The notes beneath the pieces were generated by a model. The model had not been told where the DNA came from and ran no database searches. It was given only the letters and a program-made list of their open reading frames with translations. The translations under genes were made by a program, and so were the position numbers. Shown piece after piece: positions 46,696 through 58,572 of a stretch of DNA of 64,000 bases; positions within the stretch are counted from its first letter, which is position 1, and the number at the start of each line of letters is the position of its first letter. Source of the stretch: Pyricularia pennisetigena (lineage: Eukaryota; Ascomycota; Sordariomycetes; Magnaporthales; Pyriculariaceae); contig NW_021940923.1 in the NCBI RefSeq assembly GCF_004337985.1, positions 62,001-126,000 of the forward strand, written 5' to 3'.

Positions 46696-48468
46696 ATGGA
46701 CGCCATCGCCGCTATGCCTCAGCCTACCGGTTTCGACGGTCAAGCCTTGTCTGCTCGTGCTGGTGGGCTCGCGTCGCGCCGCGGAGGCCAGGGAGTAAAG
46801 CCCCTGACTTTCGACCAGAACCTTGCCCCCGGAGCTGTCGAGCCCGCTGCACCTACTCCTCGCACCACGGCGCGTGCTCACCTTCTCGCTGGTCTGCGAA
46901 CTGCGCCTAAGAGTGCCACCGCTGCGACTTTCGCCCAATCCGGTACTGTCAATGCTGGCCCCATTGGGCAAAACAGAAACTCTCTTCTTGGACATGAGTC
47001 TCTGTACAATGGTCCCAAGACGTCTGTTCCCTGCTTTGCCCAGCAGCAGGGACAGAAGACTACTCTTGACTTCGCTGAGCTTCAGCAGCAGCGTCTCCAA
47101 GAGCAGCAACAGCAGCAGCAACAGCAGCAGCGCCTTCAGGAGCAGCAGCTTTATCTTCAGCGCCAGCAGGAGGAGCAGCTCCTTCAGCAACAGCAGCAGC
47201 AGCAGCAACAGCGTGCTGCCGAGCAGCGACGCCTCCAGCAGCAGCAACTTTACACCGCTGACCAAATTCTTGCTCCTCCCGAGATCCGCATTGAGGAGCA
47301 GAGTCCCGAGCACATGGACCCGGCCGTGTATGCCAACTTGGTCTCCACCAACCTGTACCTCGCTCAGCAGCAGCAGCGTCTCCAGCAGCAGCTGATGACT
47401 CTTCAGGCCGCCCAGCAGCAATTCCAGACTATGAACATCAGCGGTGGCCAAAGCTACCATGCTGCTTACCAGCAGCAGCAACTGCAACAGCAACAGGCAC
47501 AGTTGATGCAGCAGCAGGCCATGATTAATGGTATCCAGACGGCCCAGGGAACCATTTACGCCATGTACGACCCCGTGACTGGCCAGCCTTCCTACTACCT
47601 CAACCAGTCGCCTCAGGTCCAGAATCAGTACGGTGAGCAGTATGGATATCAGGCCACCCCCCGTGTCCAGGTCTCGCCTCCTCCGGCCGAGTCGCACATG
47701 AACGGCTACCGCAACTCGTCCCCTCCCCGCCGATTCCAGTCCCCTGGCGGTGAGGACCACACTCCTCTTCCGCCTCCCAGCGCCAACGCCTTCCGTCGCG
47801 GCCACAAGAAGTCGACATCCGTGTCTAACGGTCAGGGTGGACTTTCCGTAGCCGTCAACGAGTCCAGCCCCAAGTCGGCTGGGCCCAAGACGGCCAACTT
47901 CCCACTCACCCCAGGCGGCTATGGGCCTGGTCAGGCACGTGCGGGCGAGCACCCAATCCGCCAGCCCAACGGACCTCCCTCGTTCGATGAGCTCCGCACG
48001 AAGCCGACTTCGAAGCACGAGGGCAGCAAGAACTTTGCGGGCCGAGCCAGACGCTCGGCGCTCAGCAACCTGGTCCGTGCTGGCATTACGCGCACCCAGG
48101 CCAGGAGCCCTGGCTCATCCGGCAGCATTAGCCCGATTTCGGAGTCGGCCGAGGAGATGCCGACGCCCCTTACCGAGGACGATGACTCTGTTTCGGGTTC
48201 GGGTAGTCTTAACGGAGACGACGACGTCGACTGCCACCCACCCAGCTCGCGAACCTCGACCGGCAGCTGGGGCGCCATCGGCAGCAACAGGCCGGCATCC
48301 AAGGCCGCAGACACAGTTAGCATTGCTAGCGACTCGGACAGCGTCAGTGGAGGAGGATCATTTGCGAGCATGTTCAAGGTGGCTGGGAAGCAGGCTGGTC
48401 TGGAGGGGACTGCGCCTCGCAAAACACCCATGTTGGTCCTGAACCGCGCTGGTGCTGTGGCCAGGTAA
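46696..48468 (+). CDS. Gln-rich conserved-type cytosolic protein, function unknown
   Basis: A single exon of 590 residues. Residues about 35-85 contain KPLTFDQNLAPG and TARAHLLAGLRTAPKS, a compact non-repetitive N-terminal motif. From about 130 to 280 the protein is dominated by poly-Gln runs broken by Leu, Arg and Glu, with a probable coiled-coil character. The second half is Ser/Pro-rich and disordered. Near 450-465 RRSALSNLVRAGITRTQARS stands out as a second possible conserved motif. No signal peptide, membrane segment or DNA-binding domain is seen. Poly-Gln proteins of this type in fungi often act in RNA or transcription complexes, but I have no direct evidence for that. The long CT-rich spliced leader suggests strong and perhaps translationally regulated expression. 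Confidence 0.85.
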   Translation: MDAIAAMPQPTGFDGQALSARAGGLASRRGGQGVKPLTFDQNLAPGAVEPAAPTPRTTARAHLLAGLRTAPKSATAATFAQSGTVNAGPIGQNRNSLLGHESLYNGPKTSVPCFAQQQGQKTTLDFAELQQQRLQEQQQQQQQQQRLQEQQLYLQRQQEEQLLQQQQQQQQQRAAEQRRLQQQQLYTADQILAPPEIRIEEQSPEHMDPAVYANLVSTNLYLAQQQQRLQQQLMTLQAAQQQFQTMNISGGQSYHAAYQQQQLQQQQAQLMQQQAMINGIQTAQGTIYAMYDPVTGQPSYYLNQSPQVQNQYGEQYGYQATPRVQVSPPPAESHMNGYRNSSPPRRFQSPGGEDHTPLPPPSANAFRRGHKKSTSVSNGQGGLSVAVNESSPKSAGPKTANFPLTPGGYGPGQARAGEHPIRQPNGPPSFDELRTKPTSKHEGSKNFAGRARRSALSNLVRAGITRTQARSPGSSGSISPISESAEEMPTPLTEDDDSVSGSGSLNGDDDVDCHPPSSRTSTGSWGAIGSNRPASKAADTVSIASDSDSVSGGGSFASMFKVAGKQAGLEGTAPRKTPMLVLNRAGAVAR

Positions 48469-50729
48469 ACCAACATGGAAACAAAAAGAACCTAGATGAG
48501 AAAGTGTTGACTGCTTCGCTCATCTGGTTCCTTTTTTTCATGTCTCTCTTAGCATTCGTCTTCGGTCATTTGTAGTCTCGCTTTTGTTTCGCAATTTAAC
48601 GAAAATGGAGTTTTTATCTCGCGGGTGGTTTTGGCTTTTTGCAGATTGCTTTCTTGTAACTTTTGGCTTTTTAAACTTCATCCCCTCATTGCATGCCTAC
48701 TTTTTACGTCTTCTGATCAATTCATGGCAAATGGCCATGTTTGGTTGTTTTTACATAACGTAATTAACGAACATGGTATTTCAGCCCTTTCTTCTTTTCT
48801 TCTTTTTATATCCTTGGAGGTTATTCGTCGTGGTAGCGATGGTGGTTACGATTGATTTACTTTCGTTTGGCTTCTTTGGACGCCTGAAGCTCCTGTTTTT
48901 GTCTTGGACGTCGAGGCCCTGGGCCTTTGGGCTATATCGAGGATTATAAGCATGGCCTCTGATGCTTGGAGTCTTTGGGCTGCGAACTACCATGAAGGAA
49001 CATGACTTTACTTCAACAAACTCGAAGATGACGAATAGTCACTGACAGTCTTGCATATAGATGGGTTGCTTACACCCACTTTTATCCAAGTTCAATCAGA
49101 ATGAGACTTTGGACATGTTGGATGATCGCTTATTTATGCGCAACTGTATTGTACACATGATGTGATGATTTGCCGTAGAAATCGACGTAGAGGTATCCAG
49201 ACTAGCTATTTCCACCCAAACTCCCGGGTGTACAGCGAACTACCACGTGTGGTAAATGCCAGAAAGGTAACGGAACCGGGAGCCCGGGTTCGATCTCGCA
49301 TGTTGTTCAAGTTCATCCGATCAACGACCCAGCTGAGTTCAGGGCCATGTGGGCAGGAGGAAGACTGACCAGACTAATCTGATGTAGTGAAAATTACCTA
49401 AAGACAGACGCAGCCTTACGTACACGCAGTCTCCTTGAAGCAGAGCAGAGACGGTAGATCGCTGGGTGTAATTTTGAAGGTCATTCAAGGGGTCCTTGAT
49501 GTAGTATTTATTACCAATGTTAGGTAATTATTTGTCCCTCTGGCTGGGCATTTGAAAGCCAAGAAGAGGAATACCCCAAGCATATTTTATTTTGCACATT
49601 TGATATTACACAGCGTTCCCAACAGGGCCAGATTATGGTCGAGATTTTGGGACTCCATCTCTCCTATTTCGAGCCGATAAACCCGTTGTTGCTTTTCTGG
49701 GCGCCATGTTTGGATGGCATTCAAACCAGTAAAGTGGGGGTTCGGAGCAGCACATCCAGCCCCACCTTGCCCATGTTTATCCCTGACGATTGATGCGACC
49801 CTGTTTTCGACCAGGCAAAATGGGTATTAAAACGGTCGGTCGGTGTTGCTCAGGCGTTGAACCCTGAAGATAAAAAAAAAAATCGGTCGACTTTGGTCAG
49901 ATTCTCGTTGCTTTGTCGTCTTTTAGTCCGCTGATTTAACCAGCTGAATTGGTTCAGCAAAGTAGCTTGTGATGAGCAGAAAAGATTGGCTTCGCGGTTA
50001 AATTGCCTTTACTTCTTTCAACGTGCAGCTAATTGTCACCCCCGCCGATTCGACGCTGCTGATAAGGGACGACCCTCAATGCTCCCGCGTTAATTCGGGC
50101 TGTCTTTCAAGTCCGGAGGTCCCATGACCCATCCTCCCGGTGGGAAACGTCACGTCATCTGGTCGGCAAACACGGCTACAGCAACAAATTGATTTGACTG
50201 CGAATTGCGAAACCTTATTTCCAGGGCGACTTTTACGGTAATCTGGTCTTCTGTTACATTTTTTGAGCAGCACGCCCACTGCTCACCTAAGCGGAATACA
50301 TTCACCACGCTGTCCTTGATCAAGAGCCTTGAGTCTCTGGGAATTCCTACCTGAACAACTACTGCACGCCACAGACCACTACTGCACGCCACAGACCACT
50401 ACTGCGCATTCATGGACGGCCCGTGATCTGATGATAGCCACACACAGGCGAATGTCACCACCGCCTTAGCCAACTGCCGATCCCTCTCGACCCCGAGCTC
50501 CGTGTCGATCCCTCCCTGTCAACCATCTACCTACCTGCCAGTGGCCTCTGGGCTGTTTGTCAAATTGCCGCCGCCGTCATAGCTTTTACTCATCCAATTG
50601 AGCAGCCTAGCGCCGGGTCGCACCGCACCGCACCGAACCACGTCGCACCGCACCCAGCCACATAATACAGGCACATTCGGCAAAACTGCTCCGTGCCCTA
50701 CCTGCTGGTATTACACAGGCGCATACCTG
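48469..50729. other. intergenic with a short exact tandem duplication
   Basis: No gene is recognised. A 20-bp unit is duplicated exactly at 50361-50380 and 50381-50400. An A run lies at 49870-49880. Confidence 0.5.
50361..50400. repeat. 20-bp perfect tandem duplication
   Basis: ACTGCACGCCACAGACCACT is present twice head to tail, with a partial third start. Confidence 0.95.
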
Positions 50730-52220
50730 ATGGACGACCGCCGACCTGCTTTCCTCCGGCCCACAGATGGTCGCTCCGGCACACCACTCCTCTACAAACC
50801 CGACCGGGACTCGACCGAGCCGGCCTCGACGCTCTCTGTAGACGCCGATCGCGGCCGCAGCGGGTTCAACAATCCACACCGTCGGCCCTCCCCGAATTTA
50901 CCACACACGCCGACGACACCACGGTCGACAATGCCGACACTCTCACGTCGGAGCACGATGCGGTCGCAGTCGCCGCCGTCCAGCGCGGCGGTGCAGGCGG
51001 CGCGTCGCAAGTACACATACGCAGGCATATTCCTCGTCGTGAGCCTGCTCAGCTTCACCATCCAGACGGAGCTGGCGTGGTACGTGCAGCAGGCTGGCTG
51101 GGCCAAGCCCTATTGCATGCTTTACCTGACACACGGCTCATGGGCGTTCCTGTGGCCCATCCAGCTGCTCATCCTGCGCATCCAGAAGCGCGACGTGCCA
51201 TGGCCCGTGTTTTGGCGCCGTCACGTCTGGCTCGTCCGCACTACGGCCATAATGGTGGAACGCCACGACCTGGACCTGCCCAGGGGCTACGGCGAGAGGA
51301 ACCACAGCCCGTGGCGGTATATGGTGCGAACCACGGCGGGCATCACATCGGCTCTGACGATCGCCGGGCTCAGCTGGTACATCGCGGTCAACATGACCAC
51401 TCCCAGCGACTTGACAGCCATCTACAACTGCAGCGCCTTCTTTGCCTACGCCTTCAGCGTACCTCTGCTCAAGGAGAAGCTGCGACTGGGCAAGAGCGTC
51501 GCCGTCGCGATCGCCATCGCCGGCGTGCTGGTGGTGGCCTACGGCGATGGCAACGGTGTCAGCACCCCGCCGCCGCCGCCGCCGCCGTCGGGCGAGGTCG
51601 AGGTCGGCGGGCATGTCGTATCCTCGCGGGCCATGGGAGGTGGCTCATCAGATCCCGCAACGCGATTCGTCGGCAACGTTGTCATTGGTGCCGGCTCGGT
51701 CCTCTACGGCCTGTACGAAGTCCTGTACAAGCGCTTTGCGTGCCCGCCCGACGGCTGCTCGCCCAACCGTGGCATGATCTTTGCCAACACGTTCGGCTCG
51801 CTGATCGGCCTGTTCACGCTGAGCGTGCTGTGGATCCCGCTGCCGCTGCTGCACATCACGGGGGTGGAGACGTTTGAGCTGCCGACGGGTCGGGTGGCCT
51901 GGTACCTGTTTGTCAGCGTCGTCATGAATGCGACCTTTGCCGGGTCTTTCCTGGTGCTCATCAGCCTGACCAGCCCCGTGCTGAGCAGCGTGGCCAGCCT
52001 GCTCACCATATTCACCGTCGCGCTGGCCGACTGGTTCGTCAAGCGGCAGCCTCTGGGTGGGGCGGCGATCATGGGCGGCGGGCTGATCGTCGTTGCGTTC
52101 CTGATGCTAAGTTATAGCAGCTACAGGGAGATGGAAGAGGAAGAGGCCAGGAAGAAGATGATGGACACGAGCGGGAGTGAGAGCGACGAGGACGAGGATG
52201 AGGACGAGGAAGATGTCTGA
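50730..52220 (+). CDS. SLC35F/EamA-type drug-metabolite transporter
   Basis: An uninterrupted 496-residue frame starts at ATG 50730. The frame is open upstream, but that part is a low-complexity His/Thr/Arg repeat and is unlikely to be coding. The first roughly 75 residues are hydrophilic. About ten hydrophobic helices follow, beginning AGIFLVVSLLSFTIQTELAW. The EamA-type paired repeat is visible: YNCSAFFAYAFSVPLLKEKL with VAVAIAIAGVLVVAYGDG in the first half, and SVASLLTIFTVALADWFV with MGGGLIVVAFLMLSYSSY in the second. The tail is acidic (Asp/Glu run). A Pro-run and Ser/Gly linker separate the halves. The SLC35F group is related to nucleotide-sugar and thiamine-type carriers and includes yeast vacuolar members. 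The substrate is unknown. Confidence 0.85.
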   Translation: MDDRRPAFLRPTDGRSGTPLLYKPDRDSTEPASTLSVDADRGRSGFNNPHRRPSPNLPHTPTTPRSTMPTLSRRSTMRSQSPPSSAAVQAARRKYTYAGIFLVVSLLSFTIQTELAWYVQQAGWAKPYCMLYLTHGSWAFLWPIQLLILRIQKRDVPWPVFWRRHVWLVRTTAIMVERHDLDLPRGYGERNHSPWRYMVRTTAGITSALTIAGLSWYIAVNMTTPSDLTAIYNCSAFFAYAFSVPLLKEKLRLGKSVAVAIAIAGVLVVAYGDGNGVSTPPPPPPPSGEVEVGGHVVSSRAMGGGSSDPATRFVGNVVIGAGSVLYGLYEVLYKRFACPPDGCSPNRGMIFANTFGSLIGLFTLSVLWIPLPLLHITGVETFELPTGRVAWYLFVSVVMNATFAGSFLVLISLTSPVLSSVASLLTIFTVALADWFVKRQPLGGAAIMGGGLIVVAFLMLSYSSYREMEEEEARKKMMDTSGSESDEDEDEDEEDV

Positions 52221-52911
52221 GACGGATTCCTTGACTAGACTTTTTTTTTCTTGTATTTCTTTTGTTCATGATTGTTCACTACAGTGGCTTTCTACATTTG
52301 CCCATCATTTTCGGTACACGGTGCGTTATACACGACAGGGCTTTAGATTCTGCATATATGCAGACATTATAGAAGGGAGACTAGGAGGTGCTCTTTACAG
52401 GGGTGGAGAAATCTGCTTCGGGTTCTTTGCTGTTCAAATGGATTGGACTTTTGTTTGTTGCCCGCAAGTGGGTGGTGTTGGTCGAGACTTTTTGTTCTGC
52501 TTCATTCTTCATTCATACGATAGATGGCATTCGAGGAGTTTTGGGTATAATCGGGCACTGAGTCAGCATAGCACATTACACGGCATTCTCCTTGGAAATC
52601 TATACAGACAGCCCATTCTCATACTTGTAAACATTTCAATATACGTATGGTTTTCAGCTCGAGTTGATTGCACAGGTTGTCTTGTTTGCTGTTGAAGGTA
52701 TCACGTGCCCGCGAAGAAGGGTTCAGCCCCACTCGGGTACAGATTAAGGTTACGGCGACGAGGTTCCACCCCCGCGTTTCGTCCACAGCTGTTGTCAGTG
52801 GAATGCTACCTACCCACCGAGGCAGCGATAAACCAAAGCCTTTCCATCAGAGATTCCTATCGCTTCGATCCTTTCCGTTCCGACACGGCTCAGCTCCCAT
52901 TCCGATATCAA
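52221..52911. other. intergenic, no gene recognised
   Basis: Transporter 3' UTR and F-box gene promoter. Nothing else is seen. Confidence 0.5.
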
Positions 52912-54495
52912 ATGGAGACGCAGGCAGTTCTCCCACAGACGTCTCTATCGGAACTTCCGAATGAACTGCTGTCCCACATCCTAGGCTTCCTCGACTCTCG
53001 TCCACTTTCCGAGAGCCGTCTACATGATGTAACACCGCCTTATGGTAAACATGGTCGCGTCGACAGTGCAGCGCTCAAGAGTTGCTCGCTGGTCAACAGA
53101 CGCTGGCGTGCCGCTGTCCTGCCCCTACTATTTCGCCACGTTCAATGGCCCGTCGCCCGCGAAGTACTCCTCGGCCTCGAAGACGACGGCGACCCTGTGG
53201 CTTCCATTCCTACACTTGACTTCATCCGCTCCCATAACCTCCAATACCATGTTCGGACTTTTTCAATGCTGGTGGAAGACAACGTGGCATCCAATGCGGG
53301 ATTTAGAGATGCAGCAGAGAGCCCTCAAGGGCAAACACATGGGAGCGGCAGCGATTCGACCGAGTGGACTACATACAATCAAGACTACAACTGGTTCTGG
53401 GACGCAGTGTTTGAGCTGGTGAACCCGTTGCGCTTCACCATAGTTACAACCCCGCAAATGCTTGCTCTCCTCTTTGCCCGGTCAATATACGTCGGCGATT
53501 CGTGGAGCTTTGGCCCTCAGTTGCACGTACTATCCTTGTCTCGAGAGAGCCGTCGAGCCAAAGCCGGATCATCGGGAGAATACACGGCACTGTCAAGCGG
53601 CAGTACAAACCCCACACCAGAACCAGCGTCTGGGCCCTACCCGACCACATCTCCAAAGACGACCCTCAAGCACATTCCCTGCACGCTATTCACCGCGCGC
53701 CCTTGGACGAAGCTCCTCCTGAATGAGGGGCCTTCGGTGCGCGTCTATAGTTCGTACGAGTTTTTCCTCAAGCGTCCGCCCTCCATTCTCGGCGCCCTGC
53801 TCGGATGCGAGAGGTACCCCAACGATCAGCCCCTCATCCCGCCATCGGTTTCTGACCTATCGTACGTCGCGGCCTTCCCTCTCTCGACGCACGTGGGGAC
53901 GCTGGTGCGGAACCTGCCGGTCCTGGAACGGCTCTTTGTGCAGCTTGTGCCACGCGAGGGCCGGCACGACGTGCTGGGCGACCCCGTGCTGATGCGGAAC
54001 GTCGACCCGTCAGACCTCTGGACGGAACGCAACAGCGCTTACCAGCTCTTCATCGGCGCTATACTACGCGGGCTGTGGAGCGAGAACTGGAACTCGCTCC
54101 GTGTGTTTGAGAGCGGCGACAGCGCGGACCAGGAAGCGTGGGAGCTGGCGTCGCAGTACGTCGAGATGTCGGGGTCGGATTGGCGGGTCGCAGGAGAGGG
54201 GATCTTTGTGAAGGGTAGGGAAGAAGAGGACGAGGATGAGGATGGTGGCGAAGCAGATCAGGAGGAAGAGGAGGACGACGACGAGGATCAAGATCCTTAT
54301 GGTGATGACGAAGAGGACGAAGTCGGTTCCTTTGCGAACTCACCCTTCATGTCAGTTTTCTCCTCTTCTTTGCTCCATTCTACTCACGGATCTTGATGCT
54401 TGCTAACATTACCGCAAAGGAGGGGGCAGTTGATACGGATGTCTTTCAATGGGATTTCGCAGTTGCCCGTTCCAAGTCGGTGGCTTTATCGATAG
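52912..54495 (+). CDS. F-box protein with acidic C-terminus
   Basis: Two exons (52912-54350, 54420-54495) give 504 residues. The 69-base intron (GTCAGT...GCTAAC...AAAG) replaces a read-through that would stop at 54396. Residues about 12-60 are an F-box (LSELPNELLSHILGFLDSRP, then LKSCSLVNRRWRAAVLPLLF), which recruits a substrate to an SCF ubiquitin ligase through Skp1. The remaining part has no recognisable repeats. Residues about 435-470 are an almost uninterrupted Asp/Glu run. The upstream part of the open frame has no ATG, so METQ at 52912 is the start. The substrate is unknown. Confidence 0.75.
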
Positions 54496-54872
54496 ATCTG
54501 TCAGAGCCGCTTTATTTGCTCGCGGTTCTTGCGACAGTCGTTTGCAGGCCGAGACCGAAGCCTGGCACTGTCACTGATTTTGCTGCTGAGCAGCCTGGAG
54601 TCAAGCACTTTTGTTCAAGTTAATCGTACAAGGTCGATATGTAAACACATGTACCATGATATGTAAACAAACATGCCCCATAAGAGGCGCAATTCTGATG
54701 CGTGAGGGGATGGGTATCGAGGCTATATAAAGGTAAAGTAGGTACACAAGGGGACAAGGTAAATAGGTTAAGGTGGTGCTGGTCGCTAACTCCCTGGCTC
54801 GTTAATTTCTTTTTTTCTTGTTATCGGTCATGCCTCCCATGTAAAATGCACTGATGCTCAGTCCTGCCGACA
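54496..54872. other. short intergenic region
   Basis: Convergent 3' ends of the F-box gene and the receptor gene. No other feature is visible. Confidence 0.5.
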
Positions 54873-56296
54873 TCAACGCTGTATCGAGATTTCTGTCGTC
54901 CTCAGAATGCCGCCTTCTGCGGTTCCTTGCAGGATGAACTCCTCACTCTGCGAATCCATCCCCTTGGAAGCCGACGACGAACCCAGCTGCGCCCCGTGCT
55001 GCTGCTGCTGTTGCTGCTGCTGCTGCCTCAGGGCCTCGGCACCGCCCACGGCACCGGCGTGGAACGAGCCGACGCCTCCGCCGAGCATCTGCCTGCTGTG
55101 GCGGCTCAGCTCGATGGCGGTGTCGTCGTTGTCGGTCTGGTTGATGTAGCCCCTCTTGGATCGGGACCTGTTGTTGCCCTTGCTGTCAAAGTACATGGCG
55201 CCGCTGCTGTTGCCGTAGCTTCGGGGCTTGACGGTGCTGCCGAGGTGGAGGACGCGGCCGAGGAGGGGCTTGAGGGTCGGGGCGCAGGCGGCTATGATTC
55301 CCGTGTTGAGTTGGAGGCTGTGGGTTTGAGAGAGTAACGGAGGGGGGGAAGGTTAGAAAAAAAGTGAGTTTGTTTTTTTGGGTAGGGAAAGTATGGCTCT
55401 GGGAAAAGTGAGTGGTGTGTACATATACTTACAAGGCCCAGAACTGTACGCCATGCATAAAGGCGCTGTCTCGGTCGCCGGCGTGTTTTATCTGGTATGT
55501 TGCCTTGAGAATTCCCATGACGACGGCACTAGACAACCAAAGAAGAAATAGACGGAAAGTAGTTAGAGAGGAAGGGGGGCCCCAAGTCGACAAAAAAAAA
55601 AAAGAAGTGTAGATGTTGGACGGGATATGGATAGAAAACCTACACCAGGCCCAGGCTCAGTACGATGCAAAGATAGATCTTGGTCTTCTTCTTCATCTGC
55701 AGCATCCAGATGACCGGGATGGGCAGGGCGGCAAAGGCGACGTCGGTAAACATGTTGACGGCGGTGTGGATCAGACCAAACATGACAAAGAGCTTGACGT
55801 CGTAGCACCTCGGGTTGATACTCTTGTCCCAGTAGCCGTGGACGGGGTCGCAGAAGAAGATGAGGGTGCCCCAGGCGTAGATGGTGACGGCGGCCGTCAG
55901 GGCAAGGAAGCCGTAGAGGGTGTTGGTGTAGGCCCTGTGGCCGCCGCCCAGCTTGAGCAGCGACAGGGCGATGGAGACCTTGAGGACGGAGATGCCGCCC
56001 GTGTTGTTGATGATGCTCTGGAAGAAGCCGTACTTTGCGTACTGCAGACGCATCGCCGGCGTGATGGCCTCAAAGTGCCTGCCCAGTCCGTTCTGCGCCT
56101 GGACGCCGTGCGTCGCCATGCCGACGGTCGCGCACGCCGCCGCCGCCACCATGAAGTAGTCGTCCAGGCCCGGCGACTTGACCACCACCAGGCGCGTGTA
56201 CATGCGCAGGCAGACGCTGAAGATGGCGAGCGCGTAAAACGTGCACATGACGCCCATCAGCCACTCGGTGTTGCTTTCCTCGGCTCGGGACGACAT
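54873..56296 (-). CDS. PTH11-like seven-helix receptor (fungal rhodopsin-domain protein)
   Basis: Three exons (56296-55644, 55528-55433, 55317-54873) give 397 residues in frame. The N-terminal half has the fungal rhodopsin-like domain: LRMYTRLVVVKSPGLDDYFM after the first helix, then QNGLGRHFEAI, FFQSIINNTGGISVLKVSIA, and after helix 5 CDPVHGYWD. The last helices are in exons 2 and 3 (GVQFWAF, LNTGIIAACAPTLKPLL). That is seven helices in total. No CFEM domain precedes them. The cytosolic tail of about 110 residues has a run of nine Gln. PTH11 of the rice blast fungus is a plasma-membrane receptor needed for surface sensing and appressorium formation. Most paralogues are uncharacterised, so only the fold, not the ligand, is assigned. 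Confidence 0.88.
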
Positions 56297-57344
56297 TGTG
56301 GGTGTCGACTTTCTTTTTGTGCGAGTTCACTGTATATATATGGGGGGAGGGATGCTTGTAAGCCAAGCCTGGCAGGGAGATGGGGAAACGATCGATCGGC
56401 TGCTATCACATCTCACATAGAAGAAGGACAAAAAAGAAAAATGACGTTAAACGGTCCAGGTGATATAAGATCGGGGGCGGCTATATCTGCATAAAATAAA
56501 AGAAAAACGACCACCCCAAGGTATTTGCGACGGGACGGGAACCTCAATTGCAGTGATGTGGGTGATTTTGACGGGCGTGCCGCAGTGCAACAACGGCCTG
56601 CATACTCCACCCTCATGATCGACGAGCATATTACGATTCCTCCATAAAATCTAGCCCTTCCCGTCTTTTTCTAGACCAGTTAGACACAACGGGGAAAGAA
56701 AAAAATTGCTTAAACCCCTGAAGCTCCCCCTCACACGGCTGGCCGGTCATGTTGAAAGCTTTGTGGACAAGAGAATCTGGATTCGTGACTGGGGGAGGAC
56801 CGGCCATGGTTTATCTCCGAAAACGAAGTTTCAGGGGGCCTCCGATGCCTGTTCAAACCGCTCGCTCAGCTCTGCAATAGGGTGCAGGTGTTGGCCGCGG
56901 GGTTTTGCTACCAGGAGACATGCCAAGGCACACGGGAAAGCAATGTGTTTGGCTAGGGGGGGTTTGGGTTGGGTACCGAGAAGAACGGAAATGGTGGCAT
57001 GATTTAGGGCAAAGATGCCGACTTGGATGGCATGTAATTAGCGGGAAATATCAAGCTAGCTTCTCGTTGGTGCTGTCGTTTCCCAAGCAGCAGATAGTGT
57101 ACCTGGTCTAGTGTATTGTAACAGTAACATGTAGTCATGTACTTGTGTATTCTAGATGCAAATCTGAGAGATGAAAAAAAAGGGGTTTGATATTTGCCAG
57201 CTAAAGTGGCAAACAAACCCTCACGAAAACAGAAAAAAAAATTATGGCGAACCTGCAGCAAATGCATGCACATGCTGCAGAATATCGGATATTTCGTGCT
57301 ACCAACTTGGCTAAAGATGCGATATGGCATGTCATAAATACAAA

Positions 57345-57379
<35 letters not shown>

Positions 57380-58572
57380 TGGAGAGTTGACCGGATCAGA
57401 CACCGGTCGGCGTATTATCCAGAGGCGGCAAGGGCGGTTGAAAAGAGTTCTGCGGCGGAAGCCCTGGCGAAGTCAGCAATGGGCCAATAAGGCGGCAACG
57501 GCGGAATCAAACTCCGGAGATGCTTGGCGGTTTGCGGAGTGATTGACACAATGGGAAGCCGACCACTGGAGAGAGCTTTTCAGTCTTGGCTGCCATCTTT
57601 TTCGACAATTGCATTCCCATGCATAACACGTAACAAAAACACCACAAGCGCGGAGATGAAGCCAGGTTTGTGGGTTTCCCCTACAGCACCAAGAGACTTG
57701 GCACATGAACATATCAAAACCACCTTCTTTAACGAGATGGCCCATCACTTTCACCCATCCACAGCTGCTGTTGAAGGTGTGGCCTGTCGTAGAAAAAAAA
57801 AAAAGCCCTGCTCGGCAAGATCAAGAAACCACGTTCACAATATGCACATTGCACACCAACAACAACACGCTAGCAACATTGGCATGTCATGGCGCATTGA
57901 AACAAGATGGCTCATCATCAAGAGGTGGCTGGTTTGACGGAATAATTGACCGTATCGCCACGGGTATCGGACATGTTCACACCCTCACACTCGAACGACT
58001 TTACTACATGCAGACTAGCAGGACTGCATACTATATACTTTGTCGTCAACTCCCGCAACCCACTTTCAGCTGGTTGGTTTGATGACGTCTGGGTTCCCTG
58101 AGTGGAGCTTCCAATCTGCCGGTTACCACATGCCTTCATCTCTATACTATTATTGTGTCGCCGCCCCCTTTTTTTTTCATAGGCACTATTGACAGTCTGA
58201 CATTGCCGAGCGGCTAGATAGAGAAACCAACGCCTTCTTGGGGGCCGGCTGATACGACGTGCCTAGGCTGGAGGCAAGGGAACAAGAGGGGAAACAAGGA
58301 GTAGAGGCAGGGCAAGGTAATGCTGCAAGTGAGAGTCCTTGTGCATCTTTTATTTATTCATCCTTTTACAACGAACGGAATCCCCTGTTTTTTTCAAACG
58401 TTCTTTTTGTTCTTCATTGCTTCTGCATCTGTCTTTGCCTGCTTGCTGTGTGGCCTGTTTGCTGCTCGTCATTCGTTCGCCCTCAAGTTGCTTCTTTTGT
58501 TTTCCCCCCGCACTGCAGAAGGGTCCGAGCAAACAAAAACAGCAACACCCATCACAGCCTTGGACGGAAACA
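56297..58572. other. 2.3-kb intergenic region between receptor and tyrosinase
   Basis: Divergent promoters of the two genes. A GT microsatellite lies at about 57347-57377, with short A runs near 57174-57181, 57232-57240 and 57791-57802. No gene is called. Confidence 0.5.
57347..57377. repeat. (GT)n microsatellite
   Basis: A dinucleotide GT run of about 15 units. Confidence 0.95.

Noticed and set aside
46672..48018. 448-codon open frame on the - strand opposite the Gln-rich gene
   Set aside because: It is the antisense of CAG repeats (CTG, Leu) and shows only Leu-rich low complexity. The + strand frame has an ATG, motifs and a leader intron.
49275..49305. CCCGGGTTCGATCTC, similar to a tRNA T arm
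   Set aside because: No A box at proper distance and no acceptor stem.
50693..51877. 394-codon frame overlapping the transporter on the same strand
   Set aside because: His/Arg/Ala-rich translation without hydrophobic helices. It is a frame-shifted shadow of the EamA protein.
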